This document shows positions 17,382 to 26,453 of a DNA stretch of 64,000 nucleotides, in pieces; positions within the stretch are counted from its first letter, which is position 1; each line of letters opens with the position of its first letter. Below the pieces are notes generated by a model. It saw only the letters and a list, made by a program, of their open reading frames with translations. It was not told where the DNA came from and did no database searches. Made by a program: the position numbers and the translations under genes. The stretch is from GCA-002726655 sp046582185. Its GTDB lineage: Bacteria; Pseudomonadota; Gammaproteobacteria; Pseudomonadales; Azotimanducaceae. Location: positions 124,001-188,000 of the forward strand of contig JAYGEX010000013.1 of the NCBI GenBank assembly GCA_046582185.1, given 5' to 3'.

Positions 17382-18734
17382 TTATTCCGAGTCGTTTTCC
17401 AGCAGTTTTTGCGGTAGCGATTTGCTGACCTTTGCACCCAGCTCACGCATACTTTCCGCCTTTCTAACGAGATTTCCCCGTCCCGATGTCAGTTTGTTGT
17501 GAGCATCTTTGTAAGCAGTCTGCGTGGATTCTATCTTCGAACCAATATTCTCCAGATCATTCACAAAGCCCACAAACTTGTCGTACATGGCACCGGCTTT
17601 GCCGGCAATTTCCTGGGCGTTCTTGTTCTGTTGCTCATAACGCCAGATATTTTGAATAATACGTAAGGTTGCCAGCAGCGTTGAAGGCGCGACCATGATG
17701 ATATTTCGTTCAAACGCATCCGAGATCAATTCATTATCTTCCTGCCCGGCCAGTGAAAACGCGGCTTCAATGGGAACAAACAATAAAACAAAATCGAGCG
17801 TCCTGATGCCTTCGAGTTTGTGATAATCCTTGCCGCTAAGCTGTTTGATGTGCTGGCGTAAGGACTGAAGATGCAGCTTCAGCGCATCCGCCTTCTTTGT
17901 TTCATCCTCGGCAGAACAGTATCGCTCATAGGCAGTCAGCGATACCTTGGAGTCAATAATGACGTCTTTATCTTCCGGTAAATGCACAATGACGTCTGGT
18001 TGATATCGACGCCCTTCCTCGTTCTTCATCGATACCTGGATTTCGTATTCCCGACCTTTTTGGAGGCCTGACTTTTCAAGTACCCGCTCGAGGATAATCT
18101 CGCCCCAGGTTCCCTGGGTTTTACTCTCGCCTTTGAGTGCATTTGTTAGATTGATCGCGTCCTTGCTAATGCGCGCGTTCAGATCTTGAAGGTTGCGAAC
18201 TTCCTTGATCAGCGAAAAGCGTTCCTTACTTTCATCGTTGTAGGACTTTTCTACACGCTCTTCAAATTCTTTAATACGCTCACTCAAAGGCGACAACAAA
18301 CTATCCAATTGCTCCTTACTCTCTGATTTGAATACCTTGTGCTTTGCATCAAAGATCTCAGTTGCCAGCGCCTTGAACTCTGCACTCATTCTTTGCTTGG
18401 CTTCCTGGAGGACTTCAAGCTTCTCATCATTTTGCTTTTTCTGTTCCTCGAGCGATGTGCGCAGGGATGCCTCCGCCACCAGGGATTGTTGCAACTTCTG
18501 TTCGTTCTGCGATACCTGGGTGAAGGCCTCTTCCAGTCGTCGATTCAGCCCACCGGTCTCGCGATCGTGACTTGCAATGTTTGTTTCGGCGATGGCCAAT
18601 TGAACCCGATGGGAACCTTCCAGCGCATCTATTCGCTTCTTCATCCACAAATAGACAGTCGTACCAACTACACCGGTAAGCAGCAATGCACCCGCAATAA
18701 TCGGAAGAAGGGAGTTTAGCGCAGGACTTGTCAT
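17382..18734 (-). CDS. rmuC: DNA recombination protein RmuC
   Basis: About 450 aa from ATG 18732-18734; a TTG five codons earlier is a weaker alternative. An N-terminal membrane anchor (LLPIIAGALLLTGVVGTTVYLWM) is followed by a long coiled coil to about residue 180. The conserved RmuC domain follows: NALKGESKTQGTWGEIILER, PDVIVHLPEDKDVIIDSKVS, RTLDFVLLFVPIEAAFSLA and IMVAPSTLLATLRIIQNIWR. RmuC limits inverted-repeat-stimulated rearrangements in E. coli and has a nuclease-like fold. It converges with gdhA. Confidence 0.93.
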   Translation of the reverse strand: MTSPALNSLLPIIAGALLLTGVVGTTVYLWMKKRIDALEGSHRVQLAIAETNIASHDRETGGLNRRLEEAFTQVSQNEQKLQQSLVAEASLRTSLEEQKKQNDEKLEVLQEAKQRMSAEFKALATEIFDAKHKVFKSESKEQLDSLLSPLSERIKEFEERVEKSYNDESKERFSLIKEVRNLQDLNARISKDAINLTNALKGESKTQGTWGEIILERVLEKSGLQKGREYEIQVSMKNEEGRRYQPDVIVHLPEDKDVIIDSKVSLTAYERYCSAEDETKKADALKLHLQSLRQHIKQLSGKDYHKLEGIRTLDFVLLFVPIEAAFSLAGQEDNELISDAFERNIIMVAPSTLLATLRIIQNIWRYEQQNKNAQEIAGKAGAMYDKFVGFVNDLENIGSKIESTQTAYKDAHNKLTSGRGNLVRKAESMRELGAKVSKSLPQKLLENDSE

Positions 18735-18837
18735 CGTTAGGAAATACAAACCTCACAAAGTTGAAATGCTACTTGTAGCTTACACCGAACCAGAGACAGA
18801 ACAGTACTAAACTGCTTTCAATCGAACTCAGTTGAAT

Positions 18838-19692
18838 TTAGTGCAAGAAGGTAAACATCTTACGACGATAGGCCGTCGCGACCTCATTCCCTTTACCGAG
18901 GAGATCAAATACCCGAATCATGGTTTTGCGTGCCTCTTGCTCTTGCCATTCCCTGTCAAGTTTCAGAATTTCAAGCAGTTGCTCAAGTGCGGCCTCAATC
19001 TGGTCATCCGCTACCAGCTGTGTGGAAAGGTCGAGCCGTTGTTGCAGACCTTTAGGTTCTGTTTCAATCCTTGCTCTTAGCTCCTCAATGGAATCAAGCG
19101 CCTCAGCAGCATTCAGGAATTCCAGGCGATACTTCGGTTTATTAATGCCTGCGGTATCTGCCGGTATTCCAGCAAGGATTTGCTTCGCCTCATCCGCTCG
19201 ACCTTCCATAATAAGCAGATCACAAAGTTCGGTGTGCAATTCATAATTACTCGGCTCATCATTGATAATCTGCTGCAACATTTTGATGGCATTTTCACGA
19301 TCACCTTCTTCAAGGAATACATCCAGCTGGCCTTTGATGAGATCCATCTGGCTCATGGTCAGCTTATCCAGGATCGTCCTTAGTTGGGTTTCTTCCTGAG
19401 GACCCTCCAGACTTTCGGCCATCTGGCCCTGGTAGACAATTTTAATTGTCGGCAGTGTCCGCACACCAAGCTGTTGTACGAGCTGCTGGTTCTGCTGGAT
19501 ATCGACACGAGCCAGCAAAAATTTACCACCATATTCATCTGCAAGCCGCCTTAGGATAGGTGACAATTGCTGGCTGGGCTCTGCTTCATCAGCGTAAAAC
19601 TCCAACAGTACTGGAATTTGCTTTGATTTTTCTACGACTTCAGACTGAAAGTTTTCAGTTGAAACCTCTACAACGTTGCTTACGGCGTTCAT
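18838..19692 (-). CDS. cnoX: Thioredoxin-fold co-chaperone CnoX (YbbN)
   Basis: 284 aa: a thioredoxin domain (residues 1-115), then TPR-like helices. The usual WCxxC is replaced by ADEAEPSQQ, so there is no redox-active cysteine at the site. The rest of the fold is intact (VLLEFYADEAEPS, ARVDIQQNQQLVQQLGVRTL, PTIKIVYQGQ). The C-terminal part (VFLEEGDRENAIKMLQQII...) matches the YbbN TPR domain that docks on GroEL. Role: holdase that protects clients from oxidation and passes them to GroEL/DnaK. The absent cysteines suggest a purely chaperone version. Confidence 0.88.
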   Translation of the reverse strand: MNAVSNVVEVSTENFQSEVVEKSKQIPVLLEFYADEAEPSQQLSPILRRLADEYGGKFLLARVDIQQNQQLVQQLGVRTLPTIKIVYQGQMAESLEGPQEETQLRTILDKLTMSQMDLIKGQLDVFLEEGDRENAIKMLQQIINDEPSNYELHTELCDLLIMEGRADEAKQILAGIPADTAGINKPKYRLEFLNAAEALDSIEELRARIETEPKGLQQRLDLSTQLVADDQIEAALEQLLEILKLDREWQEQEARKTMIRVFDLLGKGNEVATAYRRKMFTFLH

Positions 19693-19845
19693 ATTGCGCG
19701 GCCTTCTGCGTCAAATCTAGCGCATTAAACGCTAAGAAGAATAAGGCGCGTAGACTACCGGTTTGTGCGGAATATTTCACCCTCTCTTTGCTAAGGCATC
19801 CTTTGCTAACGAACTCTTTGTTAACAAACGGCGGGCACCACTACC

Positions 19846-19998
19846 TTAAGCAGACTTGGCTAAATACATTTGATCCCTACGAAGGGCCGAAGCCATAACT
19901 TTCTGAGAATGCCACGGATTCTGCTTTCCGCGGTAGAGCACCCGCTTGCCTTTGCTGAGCAACCATATATCCATTGATCTAATGTGTCTGACTTTCAT
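19846..19998 (-). CDS. Small orphan protein behind a LexA box (50 aa)
   Basis: ATG 19996-19998 to TAA 19846-19848 gives a 50-residue basic protein (starts MKVRHIRSMDIWLLSKGK, ends RRDQMYLAKSA) that I do not recognise. Support for a real gene comes from its upstream region. AGGTG sits 9-13 nt before the ATG, and a perfect LexA-type palindrome CTGT-N8-ACAG (20017-20032) lies 18 nt upstream. That box includes a TATAAA-like -10. The protein is rich in Lys/Arg with no membrane segment. Known SOS regulons contain such small genes, but I cannot link this to any of them. Confidence 0.5.
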   Translation of the reverse strand: MKVRHIRSMDIWLLSKGKRVLYRGKQNPWHSQKVMASALRRDQMYLAKSA

Positions 19999-20016
19999 AG
20001 TACTCGCACCTGATTA

Positions 20017-20032
20017 CTGTATTTATAAACAG
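20017..20032 (-). promoter_or_regulatory. LexA (SOS) box upstream of the 50-aa orphan gene
   Basis: CTGTATTTATAAACAG fits the proteobacterial LexA consensus CTGT-N8-ACAG exactly and has an AT-rich centre. It lies 18 nt before the start codon of the minus-strand gene ending at 19846. No other gene start is near, so it most likely controls that gene. Confidence 0.75.
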
Positions 20033-20133
20033 TACTGTACATTAATATAGGAAAATGCACAACAGAGTTAAATGATGGTCACCTTCAGACATGTAGCCTA
20101 AACGGGCATATCGTGACTTGAAGCCTAGTTAGT

Positions 20134-20249
20134 TCCCGTCCATAAATAGCCAAATTAGAACAATATATGCAAAATTCTAGATCCGTTAGCTATATACAAC
20201 AATCACTTCCTAGGGAAGTAACACCGGCGGTTTCTATTTCTGGACGAGC
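20134..20249. mobile_element. 116-bp miniature inverted-repeat element, copy 2
   Basis: Nearly identical to copy 1 in mscS: the same CGTCCATAAATAG/CTATTTCTGGACG inverted ends and the same length. The inner palindrome ACTTCC-TAG-GGAAGT is perfect here. The flanks CCTAGTTAGT (20124-20133) and ACTAGCTAGT (20250-20259) match at 8 of 10 positions, an eroded target duplication. It lies in the intergenic region 3' of the MBL hydrolase gene. Confidence 0.85.
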
Positions 20250-20259
20250 ACTAGCTAGT

Positions 20260-20375
20260 TCCTGTCAGGAAAGTACATGATTTGAACAAAAACGCAGAAC
20301 TAAATTATTGTTATCGTTGCAAAACAATCGCTTACGAAGGAAGTGGCACCGGTGGCCTTAGAGTCAGGACAAGAT
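20260..20375. mobile_element. Diverged miniature element, copy 3, in tandem with copy 2
   Basis: It starts right after the right flank of copy 2. It aligns with copies 1 and 2 through ATTTGAACAA, GTTATCGTTGC and AATCGCTTACGAAGGAAGTG, then GCACCGGTGG, ending near TCAGGACAAGA. The ends are only roughly inverted (TCCTGTC against the complement of GACAAGA). Its right end abuts the stop codon of the MBL hydrolase gene at 20376. Older than copies 1 and 2. Confidence 0.65.
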
Positions 20376-21137
20376 CTATCTGACTTCCAGCCAGTCAAAG
20401 CCATCTTGCTGGTCAGCAAGGTGCAGATTACCCGACCAGTGTTCCAGAATCGGTTGCAGGGCAAGGTTCGCCAGATCCGGGTGATTGTTTTTTTCACTAA
20501 TGTGAGAAATAACAAGATGTTGCAAGCGTCCGAGTTCGATGTTCTGCAGCAGGCCTGCCGCCTGATCGTTGCTTAAATGACCGTGGGGCCCACCGACTCT
20601 CTGCTTTAACGGGTATGGATAGGGGCCGTCAGCGAGCATCTTTGGATCATGATTACATTCGAGCATAAGTGCATCACAAGTCTTGTACTGTGTTTCAACA
20701 AATGGGGTTACGTGCCCCAGATCGGTCAACACACCGATCTTTATGCCACCTGAGGAAAGTAAGTATTGGCAAGGCTCTCTTGCATCATGAGGTACAGGAA
20801 CCGGCTCGATACCGATGCTGCCAACCTGGAAACTTCGGTGGCAGTTGACCTTCTTCATCACAGGCATAAGGCCATATTTTTCGGGATTGTAGGTGCCAGG
20901 TGTCATATAGACCGGCGTCGAAAACTTCCTCGCAAATGGCGCTACACCATGAATGTGGTCTGCGTGCTCATGGGTGACAAGAATCGCGTCAATATCTTCT
21001 GGCGTTCTATCCAGACGCTTTAATCTGCGAAGCGTTTCCTTCAGAGTGAAGCCAAGATCAATGAGGATGCAGGTATCCCCATTTTCAATCAGCGTCGCAT
21101 TGCCTTTGCTCCCACTACCCAGGGAGGAAATACGCAT
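20376..21137 (-). CDS. MBL-fold metallo-hydrolase (YycJ-like)
   Basis: 253 aa. The metal motif is THEHADHIHG (residues 55-64), preceded by SLGSGSKGNATLIE and DTCILIDLG. Later ligands lie in GVLTDLGHVTP, MLECNHDPKML and LVISHISEKNNHP. This matches the bacterial YycJ/WalJ-like beta-lactamase-fold hydrolases. Some members are linked to nucleic-acid or cell-wall functions; no substrate is fixed. Its ATG overlaps the bamC stop by one base (TAATG), so it ends the dapA-bamC operon, an order also known from Pseudomonas. Its 3' end abuts a miniature element. Confidence 0.88.
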   Translation of the reverse strand: MRISSLGSGSKGNATLIENGDTCILIDLGFTLKETLRRLKRLDRTPEDIDAILVTHEHADHIHGVAPFARKFSTPVYMTPGTYNPEKYGLMPVMKKVNCHRSFQVGSIGIEPVPVPHDAREPCQYLLSSGGIKIGVLTDLGHVTPFVETQYKTCDALMLECNHDPKMLADGPYPYPLKQRVGGPHGHLSNDQAAGLLQNIELGRLQHLVISHISEKNNHPDLANLALQPILEHWSGNLHLADQQDGFDWLEVR

Positions 21138-22231
21138 TACGTGGAATATTCCTTGATGACCCTGAGTAATCGTTCAGCTACCAGGGAATCCGGCTGCACA
21201 TCGGATTCTGAGTGAATAGTGACGTGAACTTCGGGTCCAGCCGATACCAGATGTACTGTGTATCGATTAGCAGGTCCGTCCTCACGATTGTCATCTCTAG
21301 AAAACAGCCCCTTGAAGAAGCCTGGCTTGGGCGTGTGAGACCGCGTGTAATACACATAATAATTGGCGGAAGATCTGTCCTTGTCTTCAATTGGCACCCG
21401 AGCGTTATCAAGTGCAATGCCCACTGTTGCCCAGGCTCTGTCAAACTTAAGCTTGTATTTAAGAACCGGAGTTTGCCGGTCCGAGACCAGCTCTGCTTTA
21501 CTTTCCTGCAGATTGGTCGCCATCAGCGAGATCGTGCCCTGGGTAACTGTCTCGCCCAGATAAAAAGCCAGCACTGTTAGGATTTTGTTCTCCAGCTCAA
21601 GATCATCTGAACTTCCACTCCAATTATCCTGGTCCATTCGAAACGGCGCACCCTCCTGGATTGAAAGATGTTGCAAATAAATCTCTGTACTGCCCGAGCG
21701 AATCCCCGGCTCAACAGTCAAGCGGAATTTATGGCTGGTGACGTCAGTTGAGTTCCCAAATACGCTGCCGTCCTTTAAGCTCTTGAAGATCTCATCCGGC
21801 GTTCCATTTCGTGCCACCAGCCATTCACTGGTTAGCATACCTTTTGCCGGGTTAATCTCTGCAGGCGTAATATTATTGGTCTCCCAGAACTGCAGAACCT
21901 TTGGCCAGACTGTAGCAGGTGGCAGATCGACAAATACCCATTGCTCATCGCCAAGTTTTTTAATGACAATTTGCTCAACGCCAAAAGAAGTGCTCAGCGC
22001 CTCCGGCAGACCTACTTCATAATTCCGTTCCGCAAGGCCGCGCACATCTATCACCTCAGGAATGGGCATCACATCATAAAATTGTGGCTGATCCAGACTT
22101 TCAGGGATGACAACAGGTTTACTTGATCCTGTTTCCAGTGCTCGACGTTCGGCACCAGCGCCAAACCAGGAACATGCAGAGAGCGTTGAGACTAAAACAG
22201 TCATCATCAACGCCAGTTGTGCTTGCTTCAT
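21137..22231 (-). CDS. bamC: Outer membrane assembly lipoprotein BamC (NlpB)
   Basis: 364 aa lipoprotein with signal MKQAQLALMMTVLVSTLSAC and lipobox LSAC (Cys20). The N-terminal unstructured stretch (PQFYDVMPIPEVIDVRGLAE), which binds BamD in E. coli, is followed by two helix-grip domains, as in BamC. It takes part in the Bam complex that folds beta-barrel proteins into the outer membrane. It follows dapA with no spacer, the usual gammaproteobacterial pairing. Confidence 0.9.
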   Translation of the reverse strand: MKQAQLALMMTVLVSTLSACSWFGAGAERRALETGSSKPVVIPESLDQPQFYDVMPIPEVIDVRGLAERNYEVGLPEALSTSFGVEQIVIKKLGDEQWVFVDLPPATVWPKVLQFWETNNITPAEINPAKGMLTSEWLVARNGTPDEIFKSLKDGSVFGNSTDVTSHKFRLTVEPGIRSGSTEIYLQHLSIQEGAPFRMDQDNWSGSSDDLELENKILTVLAFYLGETVTQGTISLMATNLQESKAELVSDRQTPVLKYKLKFDRAWATVGIALDNARVPIEDKDRSSANYYVYYTRSHTPKPGFFKGLFSRDDNREDGPANRYTVHLVSAGPEVHVTIHSESDVQPDSLVAERLLRVIKEYST

Positions 22232-23110
22232 TTAATTCAACGCTCCGGCTTTTCGCATGGCTGAACGTAAAGCATCATGATACTTCGCGTCTAATTCTGT
22301 CATTGGCAATCTGATTCCACCTTTTATTCTTTCCATTTCCATAAGCGCCCACTTCACCGGAATCGGATTAGCCTCAAGAAACAAGTCATCGTGCAGCCCC
22401 CTGAGTGGCTCATCCAGCGTATGGGCCTCGTCGCTATTGCCAGCAACCGCGGCATTACACATTGCGGCCATTTTCGCCGGTGCAATATTGGCAGTTACAC
22501 TAATCGTTCCCTTTGCGCCGCCTAACATCAAGTCGCAGGCCGTCGCATCATCTCCTGAATAAATGACAATATCCGAGCCGCAAAGTTCAAGAATCTCAAG
22601 ACTTCGGGACAGATCGCCAGTCGCTTCCTTGATTGCAATAATCTGCTCAATCTCACTTAGTCTTTTAACCGTTTCCGGCAACATGTCGCAGGCCGTTCGA
22701 CCCGGGACGTTATAAAGAATCTGGGGCAGATCCACTGCCGCGGCAATGGCTTCATAGTGTCTGAACAGGCCTTCCTGAGTGGGTTTGTTGTAGTATGGCG
22801 TGACCAGCAAACAGGCATCTGCACCTGCATCTTTGGCCGCCGCGGTCAGTTCAATGGCTTCCGTGGTGGCATTGGCCCCCGTACCAGCAATGATAGGCAC
22901 TCGCCCGTTCACCACATCCACCACGCGTTTAACTATTTCGCAGTGCTCAGGTATGGCTATGGTAGATGATTCACCGGTGGTGCCAACCGGCACGATCGCC
23001 GCTGTACCCATCTCAAGATGCCATTCAATTAATGCATCCAGTGATTGCCAATCGATGGATCCATCAGCATTCATCGGTGTTACTAACGCTACAATACTCC
23101 CAGTAATCAT
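22232..23110 (-). CDS. dapA: 4-hydroxy-tetrahydrodipicolinate synthase
   Basis: 292 aa. Schiff-base Lys161 lies in AIKEATGD, Tyr133 in ILYNVPGRT, with Arg138 and the GTTGEST-like VGTTGESSTI motif; positions match E. coli DapA exactly. It condenses pyruvate with aspartate semialdehyde in lysine and diaminopimelate synthesis. First gene of the dapA-bamC-MBL operon; the promoter probably lies in the 156-bp gap upstream. Confidence 0.96.
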   Translation of the reverse strand: MITGSIVALVTPMNADGSIDWQSLDALIEWHLEMGTAAIVPVGTTGESSTIAIPEHCEIVKRVVDVVNGRVPIIAGTGANATTEAIELTAAAKDAGADACLLVTPYYNKPTQEGLFRHYEAIAAAVDLPQILYNVPGRTACDMLPETVKRLSEIEQIIAIKEATGDLSRSLEILELCGSDIVIYSGDDATACDLMLGGAKGTISVTANIAPAKMAAMCNAAVAGNSDEAHTLDEPLRGLHDDLFLEANPIPVKWALMEMERIKGGIRLPMTELDAKYHDALRSAMRKAGALN

Positions 23111-23266
23111 GGGTCCCCCAAATAAAAATCGACAATATTAACGATGGACCTTCCTGATAACAAGATTAACTCTTGTTCACCGGGTATTATTACATCCACC
23201 TATTTCCAGCACTTATTCTCAATCGCGCTTATGCGCTTACTTAATAGTGCTCCACACGAATATCGG

Positions 23267-24331
23267 TCATTCCTGCACCACAGGCTGATTTGACGGCCAG
23301 GCTGTCATTATTGCCTTAACAAGCGTCGCCAGGGGGATCGCAAAAAAGACGCCCCACAGACCCCACCAGCTACCAAACACAAGAACAGCAATGATAATAG
23401 CAATGGGGTGTAAATTAACGGCCTCTGAAAACAGCAGCGGCACAATCACCATGCCATCTATACCCTGAATGATTGTGTATCCCAACATCAGATAAAGGAA
23501 GGATTCGCTCCAGCCGTACTGCATATAAGCAATAATGACGACAGGAACACTCACCGCAATCAGACCCAGATATGGAACAATTACAGATAGGCCCACCAGA
23601 AAGCCGAGCAAGGCGGCATAGCGTAATCCGAAAGCTGTAAAGAAGAAGTAACTGACACTACCAACAATCAGCAGTTCTACGAACTTCCCGCGTACGTAAT
23701 TTTCCATCTGCAGATTCATCTCTCGACCCACCTGGTTCATCAGCGGCCGTTGATCGGGTAGAAAGGATAGACACCAGTTCAACAGTTGGTCCTTATCCTT
23801 TAACAGGAAGAACACCAGAAACGGAATGAGCAGCATATAAACCAGCACGGTGGCAAGAACTGGAAGCTGGGACAATGAAAATGACAGAATCCACTGACCA
23901 ATATCGCCAGCTTCACTATTTAACATTTCTATCCAGGTACTGACCTGGGCCTCGGAAATATAATCAGGATAGCTTTGTGGCAACTTATCCAGCATGGCCT
24001 GAATTTTGGTGATCATATTAGGTAGTTCCTGAAACAGGGCTTGCATCTGCCGCCATACACCCGGCAAAACAAATACCAGGAAGCCAACAAAGCCTCCGAG
24101 AAACAAGAGGAAGGTCAAAGCAACGGCGATGCTATCGGAAACCTGATACCGGGAAAAAATCTTGATGACTCCCTGCATCACATAGGCGAGAACGATCCCC
24201 GTAAGAAGTGGCGCCAGGATTGCGCCCATGGTGACGATGATGATAAAGAACAAGCCCAGAATAGCAACAAACAAAATTGCCTCCTCATCAGACAGGTGTT
24301 GTTCAATCCAGCCCCTTAGAACTTTTAGCAT
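23267..24331 (-). CDS. perM: AI-2E family transporter (PerM-like permease)
   Basis: 354 aa with 7-8 hydrophobic segments in the PF01594 pattern. There is an N-terminal pair (AILFVAILGLFFIIIVTMGA, PLLTGIVLAYVMQG), a central soluble part (LSFLPDQRPLMNQVGREMNL), and a C-terminal block with GLSVIVPYLGLIAVSVPVV, LHPIAIIIAVLVFGSWWG and IPLATLVKAI. PerM homologues sit beside bepA, the tusA-like gene and dapA in related genomes, as here. Transport substrate unknown. Confidence 0.88.
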   Translation of the reverse strand: MLKVLRGWIEQHLSDEEAILFVAILGLFFIIIVTMGAILAPLLTGIVLAYVMQGVIKIFSRYQVSDSIAVALTFLLFLGGFVGFLVFVLPGVWRQMQALFQELPNMITKIQAMLDKLPQSYPDYISEAQVSTWIEMLNSEAGDIGQWILSFSLSQLPVLATVLVYMLLIPFLVFFLLKDKDQLLNWCLSFLPDQRPLMNQVGREMNLQMENYVRGKFVELLIVGSVSYFFFTAFGLRYAALLGFLVGLSVIVPYLGLIAVSVPVVIIAYMQYGWSESFLYLMLGYTIIQGIDGMVIVPLLFSEAVNLHPIAIIIAVLVFGSWWGLWGVFFAIPLATLVKAIMTAWPSNQPVVQE

Positions 24332-24383
24332 GGCAGTACTTCCAGCATTCGAGTGCCCTTTACATTATCCATTCTGCCCGCTT

Positions 24384-24659
24384 CTATTTCTTACGTAGCC
24401 AATAGGAATAAGTACCCTCTACTTCCTTGCTAAGCAGCAGATGATGACCGCTCTGTTTCGCAAATACTTCAAAATCCCGAACGGAGCCGGGATCAGTACA
24501 AACCAGTTCAAGTACCTCGCCAGAATCCAGAGCATTAAGTGCCTGCTTGGCTTTCAACAGCGGCAATGGGCAATTAAGACCACTGGCATCCAGCATCTTA
24601 TCCGCGACGGGTTGCGTCTCCTGCCCCGTCTCTGCCTGCCGTTCTGGTTCGTTCTTCAC
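24384..24659 (-). CDS. TusA/SirA-family sulfur-carrier protein
   Basis: 91 aa. The TusA motif LDASGLNCPLPLLKAKQAL has the sulfur-accepting Cys in a CPxP turn near residue 30, followed by EVLELVCTDPGSVRDFEVFA, the two-layer alpha/beta fold. In Pseudomonas the gene at this position (between bepA and perM homologues) is a TusA-like protein affecting molybdenum cofactor and nitrate respiration. That role is a reasonable guess here. Divergent from bepA across about 255 bp. Confidence 0.85.
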   Translation of the reverse strand: MKNEPERQAETGQETQPVADKMLDASGLNCPLPLLKAKQALNALDSGEVLELVCTDPGSVRDFEVFAKQSGHHLLLSKEVEGTYSYWLRKK

Positions 24660-24914
24660 ATTTGTCTCCCGGAATTTATGCGATTATATCAGTCACTGAA
24701 TCTTTCTTCTTGAACCCTTTCACTCATCTCTTTATCTCAAGAATGAGAACATATGATCGCCAGTCGGGTCTATTTATAACCTTTTGACTGTATAACCTTA
24801 CGGCCGCCACCCGTGAAGCTGAACTAAAAATTAATGGGACATCAACTGATTATCTGCCTAACACACTTCAGCGATTTTTATTTTCCGACATGAACCAGTA
24901 ACATTCGGCTACAG

Positions 24915-26423
24915 ATGAAACAACAACTCACACAAGATAAGCGAACATTTTCCATGTATGCCCGCCTGCGACCTGGACGACCCCGGCTACTAATGGCACT
25001 GATTTCAGTGCCGGTATCCGTATTGCTGCTGGTTAGTACCTGTCTTGCCGCAAATAGTGAAAACCTCCCAAAGCTGGGCGATTCCACCTCTGGCATAGTA
25101 TCCCTTGAGACAGAGCGTCAAATTGGCCAGAACTTCCTGCGTTCACTTCGTGCCAACGCTCCAATGCTTAATGACCCCCTGTTACAGGACTACCTCGAGC
25201 ACTTGATCTACAAACTGGCCGCCAGCAGCCAGCTCCAGGACAAACGCCTGGATGTGGTCCTTATCAAGAGCCCGGTCATTAATGCATTTGCCGCACCCGG
25301 CGGCATTGTTGGTGTTAACTATGGATTGTTTTCCTATGGTGCAACAGAACATGAAATATCCGCAATCCTTGCCCACGAATTAGCGCATCTAAGCCAGCGC
25401 CACTTCGCTCGCGGCATCGAGGCTGGTAGAAATACCGGCATGATTAATCTCGCCGGTTTACTGGCCAGCATTATATTAATGACAACTGTGGGCGGTGATG
25501 TAGGTATGGCGGCGCTCAACACCACTCAGGGCATTACCCAGAGCAGACAGCTTAGCCATAGTAGAGCCCGGGAGTCAGAGGCTGACCGGGTGGGAATTGA
25601 TACGCTGGTAGAAGCCAATATGGACCCCCGCGCCATGGCATATATGTTTGAACGTCTGGAACGTGCGAACCGTTACAGCAGCGACAGAATTCCGGAATTT
25701 CTGCGTTCCCATCCCGTAACCAAGAGCCGCATATCAGATTCTTACAATCAGACCAGGCGATTCCCAACCAAGGTCTGGCCGCTAATTGTCGACTATCAAC
25801 TTATGCGCGCCCGGGTAAGCGCCCTTACCGCAACATCCCCCCAGGAGGCCCTTCTACGATTCAAAGATGGCATTAATGACAATGACCCTATCAGACGCGC
25901 AGCGAACCAATATGGTCTTGTACTTTCACTTACCGCCAAGCGGGAAATTGATGAAGCCATCAAATACATTCGCCCCTTAAAAGAGAAATATCCGGACAAG
26001 ATAATATTTAAAATTGCAGAGGCTGATATCCATTCCCAGGCCGAGCGATATGAAGATGCAATCGAAATACTGGAAACTGCACTTGCCATAAGCCCCGGCA
26101 ACTACCCCCTGAACATGAGCTATGCAGAAACTCTGATTAAGGCAGGCCGAGCGGCGGAAGCGCAGGCAGTCTTACTGGCTTTATCAAATACGAGAAAGAA
26201 TGATGAACAGGTCTGGTACTTGCTGGCTGAGGCCTTTGGTCTGGCGAACAATATTCCTGGTGTCCATTGGGCCCGCGCGGAGTTCTTTGTGCTCAACGGC
26301 AACTATAGCCAGGCGATTAAACAACTGGGTTACGCTCTCCCTTTGGTGAGAGATAATTTCCAGCAGGATGCAAAAATCAAACAGCGAATGGAAGAAATCT
26401 GGGCGCTTAGATCTAAAAGATAA
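24915..26423 (+). CDS. bepA: Periplasmic M48 metalloprotease with TPR repeats (BepA/YfgC)
   Basis: 502 aa from ATG 24915. A later ATG at residue 14, just before ARLRPGRPRLLMALISVPV, is possible. A signal peptide ends near STCLAANS. The zinc site is ILAHELAHLSQRH (His154, Glu155, His158) with the downstream ligand in SRARESEADRVG. The C-terminal half from about residue 290 holds TPR helices (EDAIEILETALAISPGNYPL). BepA proofreads LptD and Bam assembly in the outer membrane. It converges with nadA. Confidence 0.92.
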   Translation: MKQQLTQDKRTFSMYARLRPGRPRLLMALISVPVSVLLLVSTCLAANSENLPKLGDSTSGIVSLETERQIGQNFLRSLRANAPMLNDPLLQDYLEHLIYKLAASSQLQDKRLDVVLIKSPVINAFAAPGGIVGVNYGLFSYGATEHEISAILAHELAHLSQRHFARGIEAGRNTGMINLAGLLASIILMTTVGGDVGMAALNTTQGITQSRQLSHSRARESEADRVGIDTLVEANMDPRAMAYMFERLERANRYSSDRIPEFLRSHPVTKSRISDSYNQTRRFPTKVWPLIVDYQLMRARVSALTATSPQEALLRFKDGINDNDPIRRAANQYGLVLSLTAKREIDEAIKYIRPLKEKYPDKIIFKIAEADIHSQAERYEDAIEILETALAISPGNYPLNMSYAETLIKAGRAAEAQAVLLALSNTRKNDEQVWYLLAEAFGLANNIPGVHWARAEFFVLNGNYSQAIKQLGYALPLVRDNFQQDAKIKQRMEEIWALRSKR

Positions 26424-26453
26424 GGATCGAAAAAATAAACCTCAAGACTATAT

